Shown here: piece after piece, positions 20,419 through 27,026 of the stretch | How positions within the stretch are numbered: the first letter of the stretch is position 1 | Layout of the letters: every line of letters starts with the position of its first letter | Origin: UBA4720 sp038227135 | GTDB taxonomy: Bacteria > Gemmatimonadota > Gemmatimonadetes > Gemmatimonadales > Gemmatimonadaceae | Assembly (NCBI GenBank): GCA_038227135.1 | Contig: JBBRQC010000033.1 | Location: 1 to 29,731, forward strand | Length of the DNA: 29,731 nucleotides | Reading direction: 5' to 3' | Program-made: the position numbers and the translations under genes | Notes under the pieces: generated by a model | Seen by the model: only the letters and a program-made list of their open reading frames with translations | What the model was told of the DNA's origin: nothing | The model's database searches: none

Positions 20419-21642
20419 CTAACACTTTCTGTTCAACTCGGCCTTCGAGGTTTTTTCGCTGACAAAATACGACACCGGAATGCCGCCGTTCGAGGTGCTG
20501 AACCGCGGCCTTAGCGAAAGCTTGGTTTGCCGCACCAGGGCCAAGTCGGAAGTGAGAATTCCGAGCCGCCACCGTGGCTTGGACTTTAGCGTAGTTCCAA
20601 GCTTCGCGTAAAGGTTTCTGATATCGGCGGTATCGCTGACCCTCACGCCGTATGGCGGGTTGGTCAGGATCCAGCCCGATTTCCGCACTGAATCGTCGCT
20701 GGCAGCGAGGGATCCCGATATCGCGTCCTGGGAAAACACGACGTTGCCGGACACACCGGCTCGCTCCGCATTCCGAGTGGAGGCTTGAACCGCCCCCGCA
20801 TCGCGATCCGACCCAAGTATCTCTCCTGAAAAATCGGTGACCATCGCCTGGGCTGTTCCCAGAATTCGATTCCACCGTTCCGCATCGAAACCGGGCCAGT
20901 TCATGAATTGAAAATCGCGTCTGAGTCCCGGTGCAATCTTCCTGGCGATCATGGCGGCCTCGATCGGAATCGTTCCCGAGCCACACATCGGATCGAGCAG
21001 TGGCTCATCGCCTTTCCATCCGCTGGCCAATACCATCGCCGCCGCAATCGTCTCCCGAAGCGGAGCCTTCGCAATTTCCTGCCGATAACCGCGCCTGTGC
21101 AGCAGCTCGCCGGAGCTGTCCGCACTGACCTCGCATTCATCATTCACGATACGCACGACGAATAGCTGTCCGGACTCACGCACGGATTTTCTCTCACCAT
21201 CCGGAGCATCCAATGTTTCAGACGCATCCGCGTCGGCCTCTGCACTTCCCTCTATCACTCGCGACGCCGATCCCACAATCGCCGATAGTACCCGCTCAGC
21301 TACCGCATCAGAATGATAGAGCTTCGATTTCCGACACGTCACCCGCACCCGAACCTTGCCGCTCGTCGGAAGAAAGTCCGCCCACGCCAATTTTTTCGCA
21401 CGACGCTCGAGCTCGTAAAACGTGCTGGCATGAAAGTCCCCCAGTCTCACCAGGACGCGAGTCGCTGTCCGCAGCCAGAGATTCGACTCATACACTCGCT
21501 CGAGGTCCGCGCTGAACGCGACTCCGCCAATCTCCTGCCGCCCACGGACCCCGAGCGTCTTCAGCTCGCCCGCCGCGATGGATTCGAGTCCGGGGCCGGT
21601 CGAGGCGAAAGCCTTGAAGCTTGAAGAGGAGGAATCGGGCAT
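20419..21642 (-). CDS. THUMP-domain SAM-dependent RNA methyltransferase (RlmL-N/YpsC-like)
   Basis: From ATG 21642 this is a 407-residue protein. FKAFASTGPGLESIAAGELKTL (about 9-30) is the ferredoxin-like start of this family. A THUMP RNA-binding region spans roughly 50-170. The Rossmann methyltransferase follows, with LLDPMCGSGTIPIEAA (215-230) for SAM, GSDRDAGAV (277-285) and the catalytic motif LTNPPYGVR (326-334), typical of N2-guanine methylation in rRNA or tRNA. An acidic Ala/Asp/Glu-rich insertion sits at about 131-157 inside THUMP. The frame continues upstream over recQ, but that stretch is not protein-like. CATAAC lies 10 nt before the ATG and there is no ribosome site. The gene is divergent from recQ across 70 nt. 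Whether the target is 23S rRNA or tRNA is unresolved. Confidence 0.9.
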   Translation of the reverse strand: MPDSSSSSFKAFASTGPGLESIAAGELKTLGVRGRQEIGGVAFSADLERVYESNLWLRTATRVLVRLGDFHASTFYELERRAKKLAWADFLPTSGKVRVRVTCRKSKLYHSDAVAERVLSAIVGSASRVIEGSAEADADASETLDAPDGERKSVRESGQLFVVRIVNDECEVSADSSGELLHRRGYRQEIAKAPLRETIAAAMVLASGWKGDEPLLDPMCGSGTIPIEAAMIARKIAPGLRRDFQFMNWPGFDAERWNRILGTAQAMVTDFSGEILGSDRDAGAVQASTRNAERAGVSGNVVFSQDAISGSLAASDDSVRKSGWILTNPPYGVRVSDTADIRNLYAKLGTTLKSKPRWRLGILTSDLALVRQTKLSLRPRFSTSNGGIPVSYFVSEKTSKAELNRKC

Positions 21643-21652
21643 CGATGGTGAG

Positions 21653-21658
21653 GTTATG
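21653..21658 (-). promoter_or_regulatory. Possible -10 element of the RNA methyltransferase gene
   Basis: CATAAC (minus strand) lies 10 nt before ATG 21642 in the 70-nt divergent region shared with recQ. No Shine-Dalgarno site is seen for this gene. The -35 is unclear. Confidence 0.25.
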
Positions 21659-21699
21659 ACGCGATCCTCGGCGCGGTAAGTGGGGCAAGGCATCTGATT

Positions 21700-21704
21700 G
21701 GAGG
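21700..21704 (+). promoter_or_regulatory. Shine-Dalgarno site that decides the recQ start
   Basis: GGAGG lies 8 nt before GTG 21713. The longer frame starting at TTG 21698 would place this site inside the coding region, so GTG 21713 is preferred. Confidence 0.7.
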
Positions 21705-21712
21705 AATGCTTT

Positions 21713-23203
21713 GTGCCTGTACCATACCGAGTGTCGAAACAAATAGGAAAAGAGGCAGCTCGTAAGCTGCTGCGGGAACGATTCGGCCACTCGGATTTCC
21801 GGCTCGGCCAGTGGGAACCGATAAACGCGGTGCTCGGCGGCGAAGACGCCCTGGTGGTAATGCCAACCGGGAGCGGGAAATCGCTCATCTATCAGCTGCC
21901 CGCCGTCGTACTGCCTGGCCTCACGATAGTGGTGAGCCCGCTCATCGCTCTCATGAAAGACCAGCACGACAAGCTTTCCGCGCAGGGCGTCAGCTCGGTC
22001 GCGATGCACTCGCACCTTTCTACGTCGGAGGCCCGCGAGGCGCACCGGCAGATCGCCGAAGGTGAAGGCGAGATGCTGTACCTCACGCCCGAGCGGTTCA
22101 AGGATCGCGCGTTCTTCGAGCATCTGCTGTCGCGGCCAATCAGTCTTTTCGTGATCGATGAGGCGCACTGCGTCAGCCAGTGGGGACACGACTTCCGTCC
22201 CGACTACCTCTCGCTCGGGGGAATCGCCAAGCGGCTTGGCCGACCGCCGATATTGGCGCTCACCGCCACGGCCACCGCCCACGTGCAGCAGGACATCATG
22301 CGGCAGCTCGGGATGGTCGATCCACACGTGACGATCACCGGCTTCGCGCGGCCGAATCTTCGCTTCGAGGTAGCTCGGACCGTCAACGATCAGCTCAAGG
22401 ACACGATACTTCGGCACGCTCTGCGTGATTTCGAGGGCTCGGGCGTGATCTACGTCGCGACGGTGAAGGAAGCCGAGCGATTGCACGACATGCTGGCGGA
22501 GGATTTCAAGGTCGGATTGTATCACGGCAAGCGCCCCGCGGCGGATCGAAAGGACGTTCAGAACCGCTTCATGGCCGGCGAGCTCAAGGCGATCATCGCG
22601 ACGAACGCGTTCGGACTCGGGATCGACAAGCAGGATCTCCGATTCGTGATTCACTATCACTTCCCCGGATCGATCGAGGCGTACTACCAGGAAGCGGGTA
22701 GGGCAGGACGTGACGGACAGCCCGCAATCTGCCGAGTGTTGTACCGGGTGGAGGACAAGCGCATCCAGTCCTACTTCCTCGGCGGGAAATATCCTGAGGT
22801 CCAGGAGGCTGCGCAGGTCGCGCTGGCGCTGGAGAAATATCCGCTCAAGACGCCGGTCCTTCTCTACGACCTGGTGGAGCTGACTGGAATTCCCTCACGG
22901 AAAGCGAAGATCGTGTTCGCTCTCCTCAAGAGACACGGCCTGGTCCGGGAGCACCGCGGCGGAAAATGGGAGCGCCTTGGCGAGAATCTCTGCGCGGTGG
23001 ATCTGAGCGCCGATCTGCAGGACTACGAGGAGCGGCGCGCGATGGATCAGGAAAAGCTTCGCACGATGATTCAGTTCTGCCAGACGACCCAGTGCCGGAC
23101 GCGCTACATCCTCGAGCATTTCGGCGAGAAGGTCGATCCGGACTGGAAATGCAACAACTGCGATGCGTGCGACGAGACGGAGGCCGCCAGGGCTTCGGCG
23201 TAG
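21713..23203 (+). CDS. recQ: RecQ-family ATP-dependent DNA helicase, short form
   Basis: With GTG 21713 the helicase has 496 residues. Motifs: RFGHSDFRLGQWEPI (motif 0, about 23-37), Walker A MPTGSGKS (50-57), VVSPLIALMKDQ (73-84), DEAH (149-152) followed by CVSQWGHDFRPDY (the RecQ aromatic-rich loop), ALTATAT, then in the second RecA domain GLGIDKQD and YYQEAGRAGRDGQ. RecQ enzymes unwind 3'-to-5' in recombination repair. After the core a winged-helix-like segment (PVLLYDLVELTGIPSRKAK...) comes before the zinc cysteines (461, 480, 483, 486, spacing C-x18-C-x2-C-x2-C), and the protein ends there. E. coli RecQ has zinc first, then winged helix, then HRDC. No HRDC is present. The length resembles short RecQ proteins such as B. 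subtilis RecS. It is transcribed divergently from the RNA methyltransferase. Confidence 0.92.
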   Translation: MPVPYRVSKQIGKEAARKLLRERFGHSDFRLGQWEPINAVLGGEDALVVMPTGSGKSLIYQLPAVVLPGLTIVVSPLIALMKDQHDKLSAQGVSSVAMHSHLSTSEAREAHRQIAEGEGEMLYLTPERFKDRAFFEHLLSRPISLFVIDEAHCVSQWGHDFRPDYLSLGGIAKRLGRPPILALTATATAHVQQDIMRQLGMVDPHVTITGFARPNLRFEVARTVNDQLKDTILRHALRDFEGSGVIYVATVKEAERLHDMLAEDFKVGLYHGKRPAADRKDVQNRFMAGELKAIIATNAFGLGIDKQDLRFVIHYHFPGSIEAYYQEAGRAGRDGQPAICRVLYRVEDKRIQSYFLGGKYPEVQEAAQVALALEKYPLKTPVLLYDLVELTGIPSRKAKIVFALLKRHGLVREHRGGKWERLGENLCAVDLSADLQDYEERRAMDQEKLRTMIQFCQTTQCRTRYILEHFGEKVDPDWKCNNCDACDETEAARASA

Positions 23204-23236
23204 GGCCACGGCGCGACCCATACGCCGGCAGTGCTA

Positions 23237-23242
23237 CATTAT
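23237..23242 (+). promoter_or_regulatory. Possible -10 element of the MscS-like gene
   Basis: CATTAT lies 6 nt before ATG 23249 in a 45-nt gap after recQ. No Shine-Dalgarno site precedes this ATG. The -35 is not recognisable, so the call rests only on position and its resemblance to other starts in the window. Confidence 0.2.
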
Positions 23243-23248
23243 TAGCGC

Positions 23249-23842
23249 ATGAAAAACAGCCTGCCCCTCAAACTGGCGCGCGGATCTTTCTTCCTGGTCC
23301 TCGCGTTCATCGCCGCGTTTTTCCCGCGCATGGTTCACGTCCCGGAGCCGCCGCTCCCGGAGCTGTCGCTTTCCACGATCGCGACGATCCTCGCGTTGTT
23401 CATGCAGGGCGTGATCTGGACGAACATCATCATCAGCCACTACATCGAGCGGTCCATCCAGCTCCATGTAACCGATGGAAGCAGCATCACCACCTTCAAG
23501 GCGCTCGGAGCAGTGGCGCGCCTCTTCATCTGGATCGCCCTTGGTCTGGCGGCCCTCTCCGCGCTCCATATCCAGATCAGACCGCTCCTCACCGGACTCG
23601 GGATCGGCGGTCTCGCCATCGCGCTCGCCATTCAGAACATCCTCGGCGATCTCTTCGCGGCAATCTCGATAGTGATGGACAAGCCGTTCGTCGTTGGAGA
23701 TTCGATCTCGGTCGAGAACTACCGCGGCAAGGTCGAGCACATCGGCCTGAAGACCACCCGCGTACGCAGCGAATCGGGCGAGCAGATCATCTTTTCCAAT
23801 GGCGAGCTGCTCAAGAGCAAGATCAGGAACTACTCGCGCTAG
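23249..23842 (+). CDS. Minimal MscS-family mechanosensitive channel
   Basis: A 197-residue membrane protein. Hydrophobic helices lie at about 9-27, 42-63 and 84-106, followed by the pore-lining helix LGIGGLAIALAIQNILGDLF (116-135), which carries the Gly/Ala packing pattern of MscS TM3. Next comes the beta domain (VMDKPFVVGDSISV, then GKVEHIGLKTTRVRSESGEQ). The protein stops after KIRNYSR, where larger MscS proteins continue into the C-terminal alpha/beta vestibule; E. coli MscS has 286 residues. It may form a channel with a reduced cytoplasmic cage. The stop sits in CTAG, which is also the stop of the opposite osmC gene (4-nt convergent overlap). The coding sequence shows no sign of decay, so this looks like a genuine short form and not a broken gene. 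Confidence 0.9.
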   Translation: MKNSLPLKLARGSFFLVLAFIAAFFPRMVHVPEPPLPELSLSTIATILALFMQGVIWTNIIISHYIERSIQLHVTDGSSITTFKALGAVARLFIWIALGLAALSALHIQIRPLLTGLGIGGLAIALAIQNILGDLFAAISIVMDKPFVVGDSISVENYRGKVEHIGLKTTRVRSESGEQIIFSNGELLKSKIRNYSR

Positions 23843-24267
23843 ACGAGCCGCGCCTCGAGCTGGATGTCCACGTTGCCCTTGAGCGCCTTTGAGACGGGAC
23901 AGCCCTCCTTGGTCTCCTTCGCGATCTGATCGAATTTGTTCTTGTCGATCCTCGGCACGGTCGCCTGAACATTGAGCTTCATGGTGGTGATTGCGAATCC
24001 CCCGGGAACCGCTTCAATGGTGGCAGCGGCCGTCGTTTCGACTTTCGTCGCCGGAGTTCCATTTTTCTCGAGACCCAGCGCCAGCGCCATGCTGAAGCAC
24101 GCCGCTTCCGCTGCCGCGAGCAACTCCTCCGGATTCGATCCGCTCCCGCTTTCGAAGCGCGAGCTGAAATTGTATTGAGCCGCTACGGAGCCGCTCTCAC
24201 CCTTGAAGCTTCCCTTCCCGCCCTTCAGTCCACCTTCCCACGTCGCGCTCGCCTTTCTCGTTGGCAT
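23839..24267 (-). CDS. osmC: OsmC-family peroxiredoxin
   Basis: 142 residues from ATG 24267, against 143 in E. coli OsmC. The two redox cysteines are C57 (AEAACFSMAL) and C123 (KEGCPVSKAL). The enzyme reduces organic hydroperoxides in the cytoplasm. The N-terminus MPTRKASATWEGGLKGGKGS aligns with the family start. A second in-frame ATG at 24273 would add two residues, but GGAG directly abuts it, while it is 6 nt from the ATG at 24267, so the latter is chosen. The gene is divergent from the SufE-like gene and convergent with the MscS gene, sharing the CTAG stop. Confidence 0.94.
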   Translation of the reverse strand: MPTRKASATWEGGLKGGKGSFKGESGSVAAQYNFSSRFESGSGSNPEELLAAAEAACFSMALALGLEKNGTPATKVETTAAATIEAVPGGFAITTMKLNVQATVPRIDKNKFDQIAKETKEGCPVSKALKGNVDIQLEARLV

Positions 24268-24273
24268 CTGCAT

Positions 24274-24277
24274 CTCC
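24274..24277 (-). promoter_or_regulatory. Shine-Dalgarno site deciding the osmC start
   Basis: GGAG on the minus strand has a spacing of 0 nt to ATG 24273 and 6 nt to ATG 24267, so the downstream ATG is the better start. Confidence 0.65.
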
Positions 24278-24284
24278 AGTACGT

Positions 24285-24311
24285 TTGATGATCCGGTCCG
24301 CGAAACATAAT
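24285..24311 (+). promoter_or_regulatory. Candidate promoter of the SufE-like gene
   Basis: TTGATG and CATAAT (5 of 6 to TATAAT, 24306-24311) are separated by 15 nt, shorter than ideal. CATAAT ends 12 nt before ATG 24324, and no Shine-Dalgarno site is visible. This divergent 56-nt gap must also hold the osmC promoter. Confidence 0.3.
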
Positions 24312-24323
24312 TAGATTCCGCAC

Positions 24324-24773
24324 ATGGAGAACGCTCCCGCTGCTCCGGGCATTCCTCCTTCCATCGAGCGTGTCCTGAAACTCTTCCGCTCGATGGGACG
24401 GGAGGAGAAAATGCAGGCGCTCGTCCAGTACTCGAAGAAACTCGAGCCCTTTCCCGACCGGTTCAAGGATCTCGACCGCGGGGCGTTCACCGTTCCCGAG
24501 TGCATGACGCGCGTCGACATCATCCCGGAATTCCGCGACGGCAAGCTCCACTTCTACGCCGATCTCAACCTGCGCGAATCCCCGACGATCGCGGCTGTTC
24601 TGGCCATCATCTTCGGGGCCGTGAATGGTCAGCCGCCTTCGACGACTCTCGGGATCCCGCAGGATTTCGTCCGTACATTGATGGAGAGCATTGGGCTAGG
24701 CGCCCGCGAACCGGGATTGAACGCGATGATCACGCGCCTGAAGCGATACGCGCGCGATGCAGAGGCTGCATAG
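24324..24773 (+). CDS. SufE-family cysteine desulfurase activator
   Basis: A 149-residue soluble protein of the SufE fold. Features are LQYSKKLEP-type helix residues 33-42 (LVQYSKKLEP), the active-site loop around C60 in TVPECMTRVDI, then GKLHFYADLN and the C-terminal APTIAAV-like segment (ESPTIAAVLAIIFGAVNG, 85-102) and TLGIPQDF. In the family the cysteine accepts persulfide from SufS and hands it to iron-sulfur cluster assembly. The loop reads PECMTRV where E. coli has GCQSQVW, so it is a divergent member. No SufS or SufBCD genes are adjacent. It could also serve another desulfurase (CsdE-like). Confidence 0.87.
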   Translation: MENAPAAPGIPPSIERVLKLFRSMGREEKMQALVQYSKKLEPFPDRFKDLDRGAFTVPECMTRVDIIPEFRDGKLHFYADLNLRESPTIAAVLAIIFGAVNGQPPSTTLGIPQDFVRTLMESIGLGAREPGLNAMITRLKRYARDAEAA

Positions 24774-24805
24774 ACAGACCGAGCCGAGGACGGCTATGTT
24801 CTTCC

Positions 24806-24821
24806 GGTTGTCGGGACAATC
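24806..24821. repeat. Short inverted repeat upstream of the DUF6526-like gene
   Basis: TTGTC-GG-GACAA, extended to GGTTGTC / GACAATC with one wobble pair, lies about 15 nt before ATG 24837 and just before the ribosome site. It could be an operator or an mRNA hairpin; chance is also possible. Confidence 0.3.
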
Positions 24822-24836
24822 AACCAGGGAGCAGCG

Positions 24837-25274
24837 ATGGCGGAGCCGACGCAAACCTTTTCAAATCACGGGCGGTACATACCGATATACCATTTCTTCG
24901 CGGTGCCGGTGCTCCTCATCAACGTCATCGTGATGGCGTTTCAGTTCGTGCGTGACCCGCGCTTCCTGACCGGTTGGGGAGTCGTCGTGGCGATCGCGCT
25001 ATTTCTCGGAATGCTTTACCTCAGGTTCATGCCGGTAAAGGCACAGGACAGGATCATTCGTCTCGAAGAGCGGACGCGACTCGAGCGCATTCTCCCGAGC
25101 GATCTGCGGGGACGGATTGGTGAACTGAGCGCCAGCCAACTGGTCGCCATCCGGTTCGCGCCCGACGACGAGGTGCCGGAGTTGACCCGCAAGGCCCTCG
25201 ACGGCGAGCTCAAGACGCAAAAGGACATCAAGCGCGCCATCAGGAACTGGCGCGCCGACCACCTGCGAGTGTGA
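24837..25274 (+). CDS. Small two-helix membrane protein, DUF6526-like
   Basis: 145 residues. The N-terminus TQTFSNHGRYIPIYHFFAVPVLLINVIV leads into a first membrane helix (about 17-37) and a second (about 46-63, WGVVVAIALFLGMLYLRF). A cytoplasmic, charged, helical tail follows (VKAQDRIIRLEERTRLERIL, then KTQKDIKRAIRNWRADHLRV). The pattern matches my memory of the uncharacterised family DUF6526. A good ribosome site, GGGAG, lies 6 nt before the ATG. The stop overlaps the DinB-family start as GTGA, so the two are cotranslated. No function is known. Confidence 0.8.
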   Translation: MAEPTQTFSNHGRYIPIYHFFAVPVLLINVIVMAFQFVRDPRFLTGWGVVVAIALFLGMLYLRFMPVKAQDRIIRLEERTRLERILPSDLRGRIGELSASQLVAIRFAPDDEVPELTRKALDGELKTQKDIKRAIRNWRADHLRV

Positions 25275-25777
25275 GCGCCGGCGACCGCTGCGCACTCAGG
25301 TACGAGACGCTCTTCGAGCATACCTCGACGGAGCAGCACCGCTGGCACGACTGGTTCGTCGAGCATCCGACCGCCTGGGCTCTCCCTTTTGCGACCGGAC
25401 GCATGGCCACGATTGGTGGCGTCGTCACGCACATCTTCGCCGTGGAGCTCAGGTACTCCCAACGGCTTCTCGATCTGGAGGTCACCGACTGGGAGAATTT
25501 CAAGCAGACTTCGATCGAAGATGTTTTCGAGCTTGGCGACAATGCACGCGCTCAGCTGGTGCATTTTCTGACGACTGCTCCGGATGCGGAGCTCGATCGC
25601 GTGCTCACCTTCCAGACTCTCACCGCTGGTCTCGTCTCGGCGAGTAAGCACAAGATCGCGTCCAACTTGTTTCTGCACGGCATCCGACACTGGGGACAGG
25701 TGGCGACTGTTGTCCGGCAGAAAGGGTTCGCTGATCAATGGAGCCACGACCTGCTTCTCAGCAGTGTGAGGATGTAA
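25271..25777 (+). CDS. DinB-family putative metal-dependent protein
   Basis: A 168-residue four-helix-bundle protein of the DinB/YfiT superfamily. The expected metal-binding histidines appear in GGVVTHIFAVELRYSQRL (helix 2) and in NLFLHGIRHWGQVATVVRQKG (helix 4, H-x3-H). Tyr/Trp-rich helix 1 (TEQHRWHDWFVEHP) is typical. Family members bind nickel or zinc and include thiol-dependent transferases as well as many of unknown role. The GTG start at 25271 overlaps the previous stop (GTGA), which fixes the start. It is the last gene of a two-gene unit; no terminator is seen in the 69 nt that follow. Confidence 0.87.
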   Translation: MSAGDRCALRYETLFEHTSTEQHRWHDWFVEHPTAWALPFATGRMATIGGVVTHIFAVELRYSQRLLDLEVTDWENFKQTSIEDVFELGDNARAQLVHFLTTAPDAELDRVLTFQTLTAGLVSASKHKIASNLFLHGIRHWGQVATVVRQKGFADQWSHDLLLSSVRM

Positions 25778-25846
25778 CTTGTAGCAAGCTGGCTATCAGC
25801 AGCACCATCGGCGATTGCGCGATCGCCCCAGACCCCAGGTTGCAAA

Positions 25847-26110
25847 ATGGCAGACGTCAGGATCGAGATTCGAAAGAACGGACCCTATAGAGTCCACGGC
25901 GAGGTAACGCTCGTCGATCACGAGGGGAATCCTGTTCCCATTCCAGAGGGAAGAAGGAAATCCACTCCCGAGGGCGACACGTGGATCTCGCTCTGCCGGT
26001 GCGGCGGCTCGGTGGTTAAGCCGTTTTGCGACGGCACTCACAGCCGCATTGGATTCATCGCTGCCGAAGAAGCGGTCGCGAAGACCGAGGCTACTCCCCC
26101 ATCGCCTTGA
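25847..26110 (+). CDS. CDGSH iron-sulfur domain protein
   Basis: An 87-residue protein carrying one CDGSH site: C50, C52, C61 and H65 in SLCRCGGSVVKPFCDGTHSRIGF, matching the C-x-C-x2-(S/T)-x3-P-x-C-D-G-(S/A/T)-H pattern that binds a labile 2Fe-2S cluster. The N-terminal 45 residues (IEIRKNGPYRVHGEVTLVD) form the small beta domain that commonly precedes it in bacterial members. It probably acts in redox or cluster transfer. Only a weak CAGG precedes the ATG. The last 20 nt overlap the 3' end of the convergent yjbQ-like gene. Confidence 0.93.
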   Translation: MADVRIEIRKNGPYRVHGEVTLVDHEGNPVPIPEGRRKSTPEGDTWISLCRCGGSVVKPFCDGTHSRIGFIAAEEAVAKTEATPPSP

Positions 26111-26513
26111 GGAGCACCCGCTTGGGACGTTGCCCGTCCCATTCGCCGTAAAACACCCGCTGCCACGGACCGAAATCGAGTTTTCCGTTCGTCACCGGAA
26201 CGATCACCTCGTGGCCGATCGTGAGTGAGCGCAGATGCGCCGCTGCGTTATCCTCACCCGTCCCGCTATTGTGCCGATAGTCATTGGGTGACCAGGGCGC
26301 GATTCTCGTCTCCAGCCAATCGAGGATGTCCTTCCAGAGTCCGGGCTCGTGATCGTTCACGAACACCGACGCCGAGATGTGCATCGCCGAGACGAGTATC
26401 ATGCCCTCGTCGATCCCTGCCGCCGCACGACATTTCTCGACCTCCTCCGTGATGTCGATGATCTCGTGCCGCTTCTTCGTGTTGAAGGTGAGGTACGAGG
26501 TGTGAGTCTTCAC
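26091..26513 (-). CDS. YjbQ-family protein (UPF0047)
   Basis: 140 residues from GTG 26513, against 138 in E. coli YjbQ. Family motifs: VSAMHISASVFVNDHEPGL (41-59), the conserved DNAAAHLRSLTIGHEVIVPV block (88-107) and GKLDFGPWQRVFYGEWDG (110-127). Conserved histidines 45, 93 and 101 suggest a metal site. Some members show weak thiamine-phosphate synthase activity, which may not be the physiological role. A longer frame to 26549 exists, but the GTG forms a GTGA overlap with the upstream gene's stop, the usual operon junction. It is last in the four-gene minus-strand unit and overlaps the CDGSH gene tail to tail by 20 nt. Confidence 0.9.
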   Translation of the reverse strand: MKTHTSYLTFNTKKRHEIIDITEEVEKCRAAAGIDEGMILVSAMHISASVFVNDHEPGLWKDILDWLETRIAPWSPNDYRHNSGTGEDNAAAHLRSLTIGHEVIVPVTNGKLDFGPWQRVFYGEWDGQRPKRVLLKAMGE

Positions 26514-27016
26514 ACGGATTGACTGTCGGGGAGCAGCCCCGCGTGCCACGAGCGCGAAGCATCGAGCTCGAAGCGCGCGCGCCAGTCGCCAAGTGAAGTC
26601 ACGGTGGGGTCGAAGACGTTCGTGCCGGACTTGATTTTCCCCTCGGCGCCCAGCGCACTGAAACGCTCGCGGTCCACCGCCTGAATCGTCCCGGTCTCAT
26701 CCCGATAGAAAACGAGCCCGCTCGTCACGAGACTCGCTCCAAGTTTTGGCTCGAGCGCCTTGAGTGACCGGAAAAGCCCGTCGATCGAGCATCCGGATGC
26801 ACCGGCTGTGGATTGATCCACCGCAACCGTGAGGAAGCGCCCGTATTTCCAGTCTCGACCGACCGTCAACGGCGAGCCGTGCGCCTTCCACTGCGAAAGA
26901 AAACGGTCGACTTCGGTCAGCAATGTCTCGGAGGCAGGACCGTCGAGCGACTTATTGGCGCCGAAAACCCAGGTGCGGGCGGAATCGGGCAGATCTCTCA
27001 GTTGAACTAGTGCCAT
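26510..27016 (-). CDS. Orphan family protein, sometimes labelled 'ABC transporter ATPase' in Bacteroidetes
   Basis: A 168-residue soluble protein. The N-terminus LRDLPDSARTWVFGANKSLD, the WKAHGSPL motif (about 43-50), the strand RFLTVAVDQ and the signature ASGCSIDGLFRSLKAL (73-88) match a family I recall from Bacteroidetes. That family is often called 'ABC transporter ATPase', although no Walker A, signature or Walker B motif exists here either. The cysteine in SGCSID is the obvious candidate functional residue. The start is firm: GAGGAG lies 6 nt before the ATG and overlaps the upstream stop. It sits between the SGNH-like lipoprotein (10 nt) and yjbQ (4-nt overlap). Function unknown. Confidence 0.82.
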   Translation of the reverse strand: MALVQLRDLPDSARTWVFGANKSLDGPASETLLTEVDRFLSQWKAHGSPLTVGRDWKYGRFLTVAVDQSTAGASGCSIDGLFRSLKALEPKLGASLVTSGLVFYRDETGTIQAVDRERFSALGAEGKIKSGTNVFDPTVTSLGDWRARFELDASRSWHAGLLPDSQSV

Positions 27017-27026
27017 AGTGGACTCC

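Noticed and set aside
25810..25827. GGCGAT-N6-ATCGCC inverted repeat containing GCGATCGC before the CDGSH gene
   Set aside because: A 6-bp GC-rich palindrome without T-run or conserved context; a single occurrence is expected by chance at this base composition.
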